This document shows, piece by piece, positions 1-7,698 of a DNA stretch of 13,429 nt. The stretch comes from Burkholderiales bacterium (GTDB lineage: Bacteria; Pseudomonadota; Gammaproteobacteria; Burkholderiales; Burkholderiaceae_C). The translations under genes and the position numbers were made by a program. The stretch covers positions 1 to 13,429 of the forward strand of contig JAGWTL010000042.1 in the NCBI GenBank assembly GCA_028869035.1, given 5' to 3'. Position 1 is the stretch's first letter; each line of letters starts with the position of its first letter. The notes below the pieces were generated by a model that had not been told where the DNA came from, ran no database searches, and worked only from the letters and a program-made list of their open reading frames with translations.

Positions 1-885
1 ATGCCCGAGCATCTGCGTCGCCCACGCGGGCCCGTGCTGCTGTTGCTCTTCAACTTCGCTTTCATCGCCCCGGTCGTGGGCCCGCTGTGCGTGCTGGTGA
101 TCACACGCATCTCCCTGAAGAAGGCGCGGCAGCAGGCGCGCCTGGCCCAGCCAACCTCGGTCGCACTGCCCGTCTACGACGTACAGGGACGTGACGCGGT
201 GCGCAGCAGCCAGGTGGCCATCCGCTCGCGGCTGGGCACCGAAGTGCCTGGCAATATCCGCATGCAGGCCCTGCTCACGCTGCAGGCCGTGCCCGGGCGC
301 GTGGCCAACCCCATCCTGGAGAACCTGCTGGGCGATAGCACGGACGACGTACGACTGCTCGCCTTCGGCATGCTCGACAGCGAAGAAAAACGCATCTCGC
401 AGAACATCCAGCGCGAACGCGCCCAGCTCGACGCCGAGATCAGCCCCGAACAGCGCTACGACTGCCTGCACCACCTGGCCGAACTGCACTGGGAGCTGGT
501 CTACGCCTGCCTGGCCCAGGGCGAGCTGCGCCGCCACATCCTGCGCCAGGCGCGTGAACACCTCGAAGGCGCGCTCGCCACCGGCATCGAACCCAGCCCG
601 GGCCTGCGCATGCTGCAGGGCCGCATCCTGCTGGCCCAGGATGACTGGGCGGCCGCCGAAGACGTCTTCCGCGGCGCGCTGCTGCAGGGCCTGCCCGCGG
701 CATCGGTGCTGCCCTACCTGGCCGAGATCGCCTTCATCCAGCATCGTTACGACGAAGTCCGCCTCCATCTCGAAGGGCTGGTCGATCTCAACACCGCCGT
801 CCGAACCACCGCCGTGGTCAACCTCTGGACCGGACGTGAAACCGTGAGCAAACTCAGTGACCACCACCTCCTCCCCCACCTCTGA
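1..885 (+). CDS. pelE: PelE, inner-membrane TPR scaffold of Pel polysaccharide synthesis (5' end probably incomplete)
   Basis: PelE is an inner-membrane protein with cytoplasmic tetratricopeptide repeats; in Pseudomonas it works with PelD, PelF and PelG in the synthase/export complex for the cationic exopolysaccharide Pel. The visible 294 residues start with one hydrophobic segment (about 11-37) followed by a basic stretch (KKARQQAR). A helical HEAT-like region follows (about 80-135, with DDVRLLAFGMLD near 115-126), then TPR-like helix pairs to about residue 260. The assignment rests on this architecture plus position directly before pelF and pelG. The window opens exactly on an ATG, and known PelE proteins are somewhat longer with two N-terminal membrane segments, so the true start probably lies upstream. 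The 3' end overlaps pelF by 29 nt. Function is inferred from the family and the synteny. Confidence 0.8.
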   Translation: MPEHLRRPRGPVLLLLFNFAFIAPVVGPLCVLVITRISLKKARQQARLAQPTSVALPVYDVQGRDAVRSSQVAIRSRLGTEVPGNIRMQALLTLQAVPGRVANPILENLLGDSTDDVRLLAFGMLDSEEKRISQNIQRERAQLDAEISPEQRYDCLHHLAELHWELVYACLAQGELRRHILRQAREHLEGALATGIEPSPGLRMLQGRILLAQDDWAAAEDVFRGALLQGLPAASVLPYLAEIAFIQHRYDEVRLHLEGLVDLNTAVRTTAVVNLWTGRETVSKLSDHHLLPHL

Positions 886-2407
886 GCCCGCCGCGCGCCG
901 CGCCACGGAAGTCGACGTCCTGCTGCTGCTCGAGGGCACCTTCCCCTATGTGGCCGGTGGCGTGTCGAGCTGGGTCAACCAGATCATCCGCGGCTTTCCC
1001 GAGCTGCGCTTCGGCGCCATCTTCCTAGGCTCACGCCCCGAGGACTACGGCCCCATGCGCTACCCGCTGCCCGACAACCTCGTGCATCTGGACGTGAGCT
1101 ATCTCTACGACGCGCGCGAAGCCCCGCCCGTGATGCCGGTGCAGGCTCAGCCCGGGGTCATGCTCGAAGTGGAACAGATGCACGAGCAGCTCTACAGCGA
1201 CATCCGCCGCCCCGGCTGCCTGCGCCACTTCTCGCACCTGCTGGACGAGGCCGCGCCCGGCGGCCGGCTGAGCCACGAGGTCTTCCTCTACAGCCGCGAG
1301 TCCTGGGACTACATCAAGAAAAGCTACCGCCAGCGCAGCTCGGACCCGTCCTTCGTCGACTACTTCTGGACCATCCGCAACATCCACACCCCCTTCTGGC
1401 GCATGCGCGAGGTGGCCGAACGCGCGCCCAAGGCCCGCATCTACCACGCCATCTCCACCGGCTACGCGGGCATCCTGGGCCTGCTGCTGAAGCACCGCCA
1501 CCAGCGCCCCTTCATGCTCAGCGAACACGGCATCTACGTGAAGGAGCGCAAGATCGACCTCTACCAGGCGCAGTGGCTCAAGGACAACCGCAGCGTGTTC
1601 GAGCACGATCCCTCGCGTCTGAGTTACTTCCGCCAGCTCTGGATCCGCTTCTTCGAACACCTGGGTTACCTCACCTACCAGTCGGCCGATGACATCGTCG
1701 CGCTGTACGAGGCCAACCGCCAGCGCCAGCTGGTCGACGGCGCGCCCGAGGAACGCACCTGCAACGTGCCCAACGGCATCGACGTGGCCCGTTTCGCGCC
1801 GCTGCGCACGCAGCGCCCCGTGGCCGTACCGCCCGTGCTCTGCCTGATCGGCCGTGTGGTGCCCATCAAGGACATCAAGACCTTCATCCGCGCCATGCGC
1901 GGTGTGGTCAATCGCATGCCCGAAGCCGAGGGCTGGATCGCCGGCCCCGAGGACGAGTCCCCCGAATACGCACGCGAATGCCACGACCTCGTGGCCCAAC
2001 TCGGCCTGAAGGGCAAGGTCAGGTTCCTGGGTTTCCAGAAGCTCACCGAGTTGCTGCCCAAGGTCGGCCTGGTCGTGCTGAGCTCCATCAGCGAGGCGCT
2101 GCCCCTCGTGATCCTCGAAGGCTATGCCGCGGGCGTGCCCACCGTCTCCACCGACGTGGGCTCCTGCCAGCAGCTGGTCTACGGCCTGCCCGGCGCGGAC
2201 GAGGCCATAGGCGCCTCGGGCCGGGTGGTGCGCATCGCCGACCCCGAGGCCCTGGCCGACGCCTGTGTCGAACTGCTGAGCGACCACGCGCTCTGGCAAC
2301 GCACCAGCGAAGCCGCGATCCGCCGCGTCGAGGCCTATTACTCGCAGGACATCATGTTCGGCCGCTACCGCGAACTCTACGAAAAGAACTTCCAATGGCA
2401 GGCATAG
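857..2407 (+). CDS. pelF: PelF, GT4-family glycosyltransferase of Pel polysaccharide
   Basis: PelF is the cytosolic glycosyltransferase that polymerises Pel, a GalNAc-rich exopolysaccharide, from a UDP-sugar. The 516-residue protein is close to the usual family length of about 500. It shows the N-terminal GT-B glycine-rich loop (EGTFPYVAGGVSSW, 26-39), a SEHGIYVKER stretch (232-241), NVPNGIDVARF (313-323), the donor-site GRVVPIKD (342-349) and a retaining GT4 EX7E motif (E413 and E421). The start is a GTG: an in-frame TGA at 845-847 lies just upstream and no other start codon fits. No strong Shine-Dalgarno is visible, and the gene starts inside the end of pelE, so translational coupling is likely. 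It overlaps pelG by 13 nt. Identity is secure from motifs and gene order; the exact donor sugar cannot be read from sequence. Confidence 0.95.
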   Translation: MTTTSSPTSEPAARRATEVDVLLLLEGTFPYVAGGVSSWVNQIIRGFPELRFGAIFLGSRPEDYGPMRYPLPDNLVHLDVSYLYDAREAPPVMPVQAQPGVMLEVEQMHEQLYSDIRRPGCLRHFSHLLDEAAPGGRLSHEVFLYSRESWDYIKKSYRQRSSDPSFVDYFWTIRNIHTPFWRMREVAERAPKARIYHAISTGYAGILGLLLKHRHQRPFMLSEHGIYVKERKIDLYQAQWLKDNRSVFEHDPSRLSYFRQLWIRFFEHLGYLTYQSADDIVALYEANRQRQLVDGAPEERTCNVPNGIDVARFAPLRTQRPVAVPPVLCLIGRVVPIKDIKTFIRAMRGVVNRMPEAEGWIAGPEDESPEYARECHDLVAQLGLKGKVRFLGFQKLTELLPKVGLVVLSSISEALPLVILEGYAAGVPTVSTDVGSCQQLVYGLPGADEAIGASGRVVRIADPEALADACVELLSDHALWQRTSEAAIRRVEAYYSQDIMFGRYRELYEKNFQWQA

Positions 2408-3768
2408 GCTTCGAACTGCGCAAGCTGCTCAAGAAGCAGACCTACGGCGGTCTGCTGCAGGCCTATGCCTACGCCGGCATCATCAGCTCCGGCCCCTGGG
2501 TGCTGTCCATCGTCGGCATCCTGCTCATCGGCGTGTTCAGCCTGAGCGCCATCGACGCGCGCGCCTCGATCAGCCAGTTCCAGGTCACGGTGACCTACCT
2601 CTTCCTGATCTCGCTCATCCTCACGGGCCTGGTCCAGCTCTCCTTCACACGCTACGTGGCCGACCAGATCTTCGCCAGGAACGACGCGGCCATCATGCCC
2701 AACTTCAACGGCCTGATCCTGCTGTCCATGAGCCTGAGCGTGGTGCTGGCCCTGCCGGCCGTGGCCTTCCTGTTCCCGGAGCAGAGCGTGCTCTACCGCC
2801 TGCTGTTTGTCATGGGCCTGTCGGTCATGACGGCGATCTGGATCGCCACGGTCTTCCTCACGGGCATGAAGCACTACCGCGCCATCGTTCTCATCTTCTT
2901 TCTGGGCTACAGCGCGACCATCGTGCTGGCCCTGCTGCTGCGCTACGTGATCGGTCTCGAAGGCCTGCTCCTGGGCTTCGTCGCCGGCCACGTGCTGCTG
3001 CTCATGGGCATGGTCGGGCTGATCTACCGCAACTACCACTCCGACCGCTTCATCGCCTTCGACATCTGGAAACCCGGCGCCATGTACCGCAGCCTCATGG
3101 CCTCGGGCCTGCTGTTCAACCTGGGCGCCTGGGTCGACAAGATCATGTTCTGGTACCACCCCGACACGGGCCAGGCCGTGATCGGGCCGCTGCATGCCTC
3201 GGTGATCTACGACATCCCGATCTTTCTGGCCTACCTCTCGGTCATCCCCGGCATGGCCGTGTTCCTGGTACGCATCGAAACCGACTTCGTCGAGTACTAC
3301 ATCAAGTTCTACGACGCCGTGCGCGAAGGCGCCACGCTGGACTACATCGAGCGCATGCGCAACCACATGGTCTATTACGTGCGCCGCGGCTTGTTCGACA
3401 TTGCCAAGATCCAGGCCATCGCCGTGCTCATCACCCTGGTGCTGGGCGAGTCCATCCTGCGTTTCCTGGGCATCTCCACGCTCTACCTGCAACTGCTCTA
3501 CATCGATGTGGTCGGTGCGGCCCTGCAGGTGGTCATGCTGGGCATCCTGAACGTGCTGTTCTACCTGGACCAGCGCCGCGCCGTGCTGCTGCTCACAGGC
3601 CTGCTGCCGCTGTTCAACATCATTTTCACGGCCATCTCCCTGCGGCTTGGCGCCCAGTGGTTCGGCTACGGCTTCGCCTTCGCCATGCTGCTCACGGTGC
3701 TGCTGGGCCTGTGGATCCTCAACCGCAAGCTCGAAGCACTGGAATACCAGACCTTCATGCTGCAGTAG
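2395..3768 (+). CDS. pelG: PelG, multi-pass inner-membrane Pel polysaccharide transporter
   Basis: PelG is a MOP-superfamily-like inner-membrane protein thought to move the growing Pel polymer into the periplasm, working with PelF, PelD and PelE. The 457-residue product matches the family length. It begins with the characteristic MAGIGFELRKLL N-terminus, then shows many hydrophobic segments, roughly a dozen, spread from about residue 22 to 445. A soluble loop around 310-350 includes FVEYYIKFYDAVREGA. The ATG at 2395 is chosen because the conserved N-terminus begins there; the frame is open much further upstream, but that part is the shadow of pelF. It overlaps the pelF stop region by 13 nt with no good ribosome site, so coupled translation is inferred. 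It is the last core pel gene here; pelA-D must lie upstream of the window. Confidence 0.95.
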   Translation: MAGIGFELRKLLKKQTYGGLLQAYAYAGIISSGPWVLSIVGILLIGVFSLSAIDARASISQFQVTVTYLFLISLILTGLVQLSFTRYVADQIFARNDAAIMPNFNGLILLSMSLSVVLALPAVAFLFPEQSVLYRLLFVMGLSVMTAIWIATVFLTGMKHYRAIVLIFFLGYSATIVLALLLRYVIGLEGLLLGFVAGHVLLLMGMVGLIYRNYHSDRFIAFDIWKPGAMYRSLMASGLLFNLGAWVDKIMFWYHPDTGQAVIGPLHASVIYDIPIFLAYLSVIPGMAVFLVRIETDFVEYYIKFYDAVREGATLDYIERMRNHMVYYVRRGLFDIAKIQAIAVLITLVLGESILRFLGISTLYLQLLYIDVVGAALQVVMLGILNVLFYLDQRRAVLLLTGLLPLFNIIFTAISLRLGAQWFGYGFAFAMLLTVLLGLWILNRKLEALEYQTFMLQ

Positions 3769-3774
3769 CGCCGC

Positions 3775-3803
3775 TTGAAATCGAGCGGCCAGAGGTCTAT
3801 GCT
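3775..3803 (+). promoter_or_regulatory. Candidate sigma70 promoter for the exported TPR gene
   Basis: A TTGAAA -35 (3775-3780) and a TATGCT -10 (3798-3803) are separated by exactly 17 bp, immediately after the pelG stop. Matches to consensus are 5/6 and 4/6. This suggests the next gene can be transcribed independently of the pel operon. Motif match only; no start-site evidence. Confidence 0.5.
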
Positions 3804-3859
3804 TTGCGGCCCGGACCTGATTCGCGGCCATCCCGCCGCCGTCTGGCAGGAACCATCCC

Positions 3860-4315
3860 ATGCGCCTCGCACCCTGCTCTGCCTTCGCCCTCGTCGTCTT
3901 GCTGCTGGGCGCCCCGCTGGCCCAGGCAGCCGACATCGGCCCCGTCCCCCCCGCCTCCGACGACCTGAGAACGGTCCGTACGCTGATCGAGAAAAAGGAC
4001 TGGCCGGCCGCCGTGGAACTGCTCGCCGCCTACACCCGAACCAACCCCCAAAACGCCGACAGCTTCAACCTGCTGGGCTACAGCTACCGCCACCTCAAGC
4101 GCTACGACGAATCGCTGACCGCCTACAACAGGGCCCTGACCCTGAATCCCAGGCACCGCGGGGCGCACGAGTACATCGGTGAAGCCTACATCCAGCTCGG
4201 CCAGTTCGACAAGGCCAAGGAACATCTGGACGCGCTGAACAGGCTCTGTTTCCTGCCCTGCGAGGAATACAGCGACCTCAAGAAGTCCTACGAGGCCGCG
4301 CTCAAGGGCAGATAA
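3860..4315 (+). CDS. Small exported tetratricopeptide-repeat protein with C-terminal CxxxC
   Basis: This 151-residue protein has a clear Sec signal peptide: basic start, hydrophobic run at about 8-20, and a likely cut after AQA at 23. About three TPR units follow (roughly 35-128); the LLGYSYRHLKRYDESLTAYN stretch is a textbook TPR. The C-terminus carries LCFLPCEEYSDLKK, with Cys130 and Cys134 in a CxxxC spacing that could form a periplasmic disulfide or bind a metal or cofactor (inference). The start is supported by an AGGAA ribosome site about 8 nt upstream of the ATG. It lies 91 bp after pelG behind its own candidate promoter and ends 4 bp from the convergent SDR gene. TPR proteins usually bind other proteins. 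A role in Pel export is possible from position but not shown, and it may simply be a neighbour. Confidence 0.85.
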   Translation: MRLAPCSAFALVVLLLGAPLAQAADIGPVPPASDDLRTVRTLIEKKDWPAAVELLAAYTRTNPQNADSFNLLGYSYRHLKRYDESLTAYNRALTLNPRHRGAHEYIGEAYIQLGQFDKAKEHLDALNRLCFLPCEEYSDLKKSYEAALKGR

Positions 4316-4319
4316 GGGC

Positions 4320-5102
4320 TCAGGTCGCGAAACCGTCGTCGGCCTGGATCACCGCGCCGTTGATGAAATGGCTCTCGTTGGCGCAGAGCATCACCAGCAC
4401 GCTGTCCAGGTCGGCCGCCTGGCCCACGCGCTTGCGCGGCAGCATGGCGATGAGCTTTTGCCCCTGCTCGGTCTGCCAGTGGTGGTGATTGATCTCGGTG
4501 TCGATGTAACCTGGGCACAGCGCGTTGACGTTGATGCCGAACTTGCCCCACTCCAGCGCCATGGCGCGTGTCATGTGCACCACGGCGGCCTTGCTCATGC
4601 AGTAGATGCCGATCTGCGGCAGCACCTTGAGCCCGGCCATGGAGGCGATGTTGACGATGCGCCCGCCGGTGAACGTGCCCGGCGCCGCGCCCTTGGCGCG
4701 CGCCAGCATGCGCTTGCCCACTTCCTGCGCCACGAAAAAGGCGCCCTTGGTGTTGGTGTCCAGCACGAAGTCGTAGTCTTCCTCTGTCACGTCCACGATG
4801 CGCTGCGTGGTGCTCACGCCCGAGTTGTTGATCAGGATGTCGATCGAACCCACCTCGGTCTCGGCGCGCGCCACGGCCGCGCGGATGGAACCCAGGTCCG
4901 TCACGTCCAGCTCCACCACATGGGCGTCGCCGCCCTCGCCCTCGATCTGCGCGCGCAGGTCCTTGAGCTTTTCCATGCGACGCGCGGCCAGCACCACGGC
5001 CGCGCCGGCCTTGGAGAGGGTGCGGGCGAACTGCGCGCCCAGGCCGCCCGAGGCGCCGGTGATGAAGGCCACGCGGCCGGAAAGATCGATGCTGTAAGCC
5101 AT
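4320..5102 (-). CDS. SDR-family NAD(P)-dependent oxidoreductase
   Basis: Classical short-chain dehydrogenase/reductase of 260 residues, the normal length for this family. Visible motifs: cofactor-binding TGASGGLG (15-22), NNSG (92-95), catalytic Ser154 in NIASMAG, and YCMSK giving Tyr167 and Lys171. PGYIDTEIN (197-205) follows. Arg41-Arg42 at the end of the second beta strand suggest NADP(H) preference (inference). The substrate cannot be read from the sequence; 3-oxoacyl or 3-hydroxyacyl substrates are common for relatives. The ATG at 5102 is chosen because MAYSIDLSGR begins the normal N-terminus and an AAAGGG ribosome site lies just upstream; a 33-residue extension would cover the palindromic control region. 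The gene is divergent from ETF-ubiquinone oxidoreductase, so a role in fatty-acid or amino-acid degradation is plausible but unproven. Confidence 0.9.
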   Translation of the reverse strand: MAYSIDLSGRVAFITGASGGLGAQFARTLSKAGAAVVLAARRMEKLKDLRAQIEGEGGDAHVVELDVTDLGSIRAAVARAETEVGSIDILINNSGVSTTQRIVDVTEEDYDFVLDTNTKGAFFVAQEVGKRMLARAKGAAPGTFTGGRIVNIASMAGLKVLPQIGIYCMSKAAVVHMTRAMALEWGKFGINVNALCPGYIDTEINHHHWQTEQGQKLIAMLPRKRVGQAADLDSVLVMLCANESHFINGAVIQADDGFAT

Positions 5103-5125
5103 GACAGGCCCTTTCTTTGAACACG

Positions 5126-5157
5126 GGACAAAATAGAACGGTCGTTCTATTTTGTCC
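5126..5157. promoter_or_regulatory. Long palindromic operator, TetR-type candidate
   Basis: Left arm GGACAAAATAGAACG (5126-5140) and right arm CGTTCTATTTTGTCC (5143-5157) are perfect inverted repeats of 15 bp around a 2-bp centre. The AT-rich arms stand out in GC-rich surroundings. The inner AGAACGGTCGTTCT core resembles TetR-family operators (general family knowledge; the specific regulator is unknown). It lies between the divergent SDR and ETF-QO genes and overlaps candidate promoter elements for both. A degenerate partial copy (GGACTAAAAT) follows at 5165-5174. No regulator gene is in the window. Confidence 0.7.
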
Positions 5158-5161
5158 TCAA
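5132..5161 (-). promoter_or_regulatory. Candidate promoter for the SDR gene
   Basis: On the - strand, TTGAGG (-35, 5156-5161) and TCTATT (-10, 5132-5137) are 18 bp apart. The -10 and the spacer fall within the palindrome, so protein binding there would block transcription. The match to consensus is moderate. Confidence 0.3.
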
Positions 5162-5174
5162 ACAGGACTAAAAT
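5145..5174 (+). promoter_or_regulatory. Candidate promoter for ETF-ubiquinone oxidoreductase
   Basis: TTCTAT (-35, 5145-5150) lies in the right arm of the palindrome and TAAAAT (-10, 5169-5174) is 18 bp downstream. The -10 is a good match (5/6), the -35 is weak. If used, the gene would have a leader of about 80 nt before the ATG at 5264. Confidence 0.35.
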
Positions 5175-5263
5175 CAGTCGCACATCCGACAGGCCGGGCA
5201 ATCGATTACGCCAACCATCCCGCCTGCATTATCAAGCGACTTCCCCAGCAGAAAGCAGCCGCC

Positions 5264-6949
5264 ATGACCCACGAAGAAATCCTCGCCCAGTTCGGCCCCC
5301 GCGAAGCCATGGAATACGACGTGGTCGTCGTCGGCGGCGGTCCCGGCGGCCTGTCCACCGCCATCCGCTTGAAGCAGCTCGCTGCGGAAAAAGGCAAAGA
5401 GGTCTCCGTCGTCGTGCTGGAAAAAGGCGGAGAACCCGGCGCCCACATCCTCTCGGGCGCCGTCATGGACCCGATCGCCCTCACCGAACTCTTCCCCAAC
5501 TGGAAGGAACTGGGCGCCCCGCTGAACCAGCCCGTCACCGGCGACGACGTGCTCTTCCTGTCCGGGACCTCTGCCCGCCGCACCCCTAACGTCTTCGTGC
5601 CCGACTGTTTCCACAACGAAGGCAATTACGTCATCAGCCTGGGCCTGGTCACCAAATGGCTGGGCGAGCAGGCCGAGGCCCTGGGCGTGGAGATCTTCCC
5701 CGGCTTCACGGCCGCCGAAGTGCTCTACAACGAGGACGGCTCCGTCAAGGGCGTGGCCACGGGCAATATGGGCATCGGCAAAAACGGCGAGCCCACCGAC
5801 AGCTTCCAGCTCGGCATGGAACTGCGCGCCAGGTACACCGTGTTCGCCGAGGGCGCGCGTGGCCACCTGGGCAAGCAGATCATCACCAAATTCAAGCTCG
5901 ATGAGGGCAAGGACCCACAGAGCTACGCCATCGGCGTCAAGGAGCTGTGGGAAGTGCCGGCGGACAAAGCCCAACCCGGCCGCGTGGTCCACACCGCCGG
6001 CTGGCCCATGGACAACAGAACCTACGGCGGCGGCTTCCTCTACCACGCCGAAGACAACAGGGTCACCCTGGGTTTTGTCACCGGCCTGGACTACCAGAAC
6101 CCCTGGCTCAGCCCCTTCGAGGAAATGCAGCGCTGGAAGACCCACCCCGCCATCCGCAAGCACATCGAAGGCGGCAAGCGCATCGGCTACGGCGCGCGCG
6201 CCATCACGGCCGGCGGCCTGCTGAGCCTGCCCAAGACCGTGTTCCCGGGCGGCGCCCTGGTGGGCTGCGACGCCGGTTACCTGAACGCCAGCCGCATCAA
6301 GGGCAGCCACGCCGCCATCAAGACCGGCATGCTGGCCGCCGAGGCTTTGTACGACGCCTTGGCTGCGGGACGCAGTCATGATGAACTCACCGCCTACCCC
6401 GCCGCGTTCGAACAGAGCTGGCTGCACACCGAACTCAAGCGCTCGCGCAACTTCAAGCAGTGGTTCAAGAAGGGCAATCTCGTCGGCGCGCTCATGACCG
6501 GCATCGAGCAATGGTTGCTGCCCAAACTCGGCATCAAGTCCCCGCCGTGGACGATCCGCAATGCCATCCCCGATCACGCCAAGCTCAAACCCGCCGCCGA
6601 TTGCCAGCCCATCAGCTACCCCAAGCCGGACGGCAAGCTCACCTTCGACCGCCTGAGCAGCGTCTTCATCAGCAACACCAACCACGCCGAAGACCAGCCC
6701 GCCCACCTGACGCTCAAGGACGCCAGCGTGCCCGTGAGCATCAACCTGGCCAAGTACGCAGGGCCTGAGAGCCGCTACTGCCCGGCCGGCGTCTACGAAT
6801 TCGTGAAGAACGCCGACAACAGCGACCGCCTGCAGATCAACGCGCAGAACTGCGTGCACTGCAAGACGTGCGACATCAAGGACCCGACGCAGAACATCGT
6901 CTGGGTCACGCCGGAAGGTGGCGGCGGGCCGAATTACAGCGGCATGTGA
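5264..6949 (+). CDS. etfQO: Electron transfer flavoprotein-ubiquinone oxidoreductase (ETF-QO)
   Basis: ETF-QO takes electrons from reduced electron transfer flavoprotein, which is loaded by acyl-CoA dehydrogenases, and passes them to ubiquinone at the inner membrane. The 561-residue protein has the usual length. It shows the FAD-binding motif VVVGGGPGG (21-29), the EKGGEPGAHILSGAV block typical of the family (53-67), and a C-terminal 4Fe-4S domain with Cys506, Cys530, Cys533 and Cys536. The ATG at 5264 is chosen because MTHEEILAQFGPREAMEYDVV gives the normal N-terminus; the frame stays open to 5117, but that part is the promoter and operator region. The Shine-Dalgarno is weak. It is divergent from the SDR gene, with a long palindrome between them. 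All expected ligands are present, so the enzyme should be functional. Confidence 0.96.
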   Translation: MTHEEILAQFGPREAMEYDVVVVGGGPGGLSTAIRLKQLAAEKGKEVSVVVLEKGGEPGAHILSGAVMDPIALTELFPNWKELGAPLNQPVTGDDVLFLSGTSARRTPNVFVPDCFHNEGNYVISLGLVTKWLGEQAEALGVEIFPGFTAAEVLYNEDGSVKGVATGNMGIGKNGEPTDSFQLGMELRARYTVFAEGARGHLGKQIITKFKLDEGKDPQSYAIGVKELWEVPADKAQPGRVVHTAGWPMDNRTYGGGFLYHAEDNRVTLGFVTGLDYQNPWLSPFEEMQRWKTHPAIRKHIEGGKRIGYGARAITAGGLLSLPKTVFPGGALVGCDAGYLNASRIKGSHAAIKTGMLAAEALYDALAAGRSHDELTAYPAAFEQSWLHTELKRSRNFKQWFKKGNLVGALMTGIEQWLLPKLGIKSPPWTIRNAIPDHAKLKPAADCQPISYPKPDGKLTFDRLSSVFISNTNHAEDQPAHLTLKDASVPVSINLAKYAGPESRYCPAGVYEFVKNADNSDRLQINAQNCVHCKTCDIKDPTQNIVWVTPEGGGGPNYSGM

Positions 6950-6987
6950 TGTTCTGAAGCGCGCAGGTTTTCCTGGCCACCCTCACC

Positions 6988-7017
6988 GGCGCGGAGGCGG
7001 CGCAAACCATCCGCGCC
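6988..7017. repeat. Inverted repeat after ETF-QO, possible weak terminator stem
   Basis: GGCGCGGA (6988-6995) pairs with TCCGCGCC (7010-7017) across a 14-nt loop, between the convergent ETF-QO and DUF1993 genes. No T-run follows on either strand, so intrinsic termination is doubtful. The rest of the 125-bp gap shows nothing else clear. Confidence 0.3.
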
Positions 7018-7074
7018 AAGGGCATGCAAGCGGTGCAGTGCAAAGACGTAGCAGCCATCAAACAGAACGGGGCC

Positions 7075-7581
7075 TCAGGGATTGCCGAGGTAGTCCCGCT
7101 TGCCGATCTCCACGCCGTTGTGGCGCAGGATGGCGTAGGTGGTGGTGACGTGGAAGTAGAAGTTGGGCACGGCGTGGCCCAGCATGAACTGCATGCCGGT
7201 GTAGCGGGTTTCCTTGTCGCCGCGCTTGATGACGATTTCCTTGTCTTCGGTGCCGTCGATCTGCGCGGGCTTGAAGCTCTGCAGGTAGGCGATGGTCTTG
7301 GCGATGCGGGCCTTGAGTTCGGGAATCGTCTTCTCCGTGTCTTCGTACACGGGGATGTCCACGCCGGCCAGGCGCGCGGCCAGGCCCTTGGCGGTGTCGG
7401 TGGCGATCATGATCTGGCGGGCCATGGGCAGCATGTCGGGGTAGAGGCGAAAACCCGTCAGCGCCAGCTCATCGAGCTTTTTCGCTTCCACATGGGCCTG
7501 GGTCTTGTCCAGGATGGCGCTGAGGTTGCCCAGGATATTGATGAAACGCGGCACGCTGGCCTGGTACATGGAAATGGTCAT
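7075..7581 (-). CDS. DUF1993 family protein
   Basis: The 168-residue protein has the features of the DUF1993 family: the N-terminal TISMYQASVPRFINILGNLS helix (2-21), a FRLYPDMLPMARQI segment near residue 44-57, and a C-terminal FMLGHAVPNFYFHVTTTYAILRHNG region. The family is thought to have a DinB-like four-helix fold; no activity is established, and I make no functional claim. There is no signal peptide, so it is probably cytosolic. The start is supported by a GGAG ribosome site about 7 nt upstream of the ATG. It stands alone: convergent with ETF-QO, and separated from the upstream - strand gene by about 190 bp containing strong inverted repeats. Family recognition is from memory of conserved blocks. 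Confidence 0.85.
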   Translation of the reverse strand: MTISMYQASVPRFINILGNLSAILDKTQAHVEAKKLDELALTGFRLYPDMLPMARQIMIATDTAKGLAARLAGVDIPVYEDTEKTIPELKARIAKTIAYLQSFKPAQIDGTEDKEIVIKRGDKETRYTGMQFMLGHAVPNFYFHVTTTYAILRHNGVEIGKRDYLGNP

Positions 7582-7698
7582 GAAAAACTCCGGAAGAAAG
7601 GGGTGGCCCGGATGGACCGTGAGGCAGCGGGCATCTTAGAGGCGGACCCGAGGCGCACGCGGCGTAGGGGCATTCCGGCACGTGCCGGGCCGTCAGAA

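Noticed and set aside
1031..2395. Long open frame of 454 codons on the - strand
   Set aside because: It is antisense to pelF, which has clear GT4 motifs.
2377..3936. Long open frame of 519 codons on the - strand
   Set aside because: It is antisense to pelG; the His/Gln/Asp-rich composition results from reversed hydrophobic codons.
5103..5201. 33-residue extension of the SDR protein
   Set aside because: It runs through the palindrome. The conserved SDR N-terminus begins at 5102 after a good ribosome site.
5117..5263. N-terminal extension of ETF-QO
   Set aside because: It covers the palindrome and promoter region, is unlike the family, and the normal N-terminus starts at 5264.
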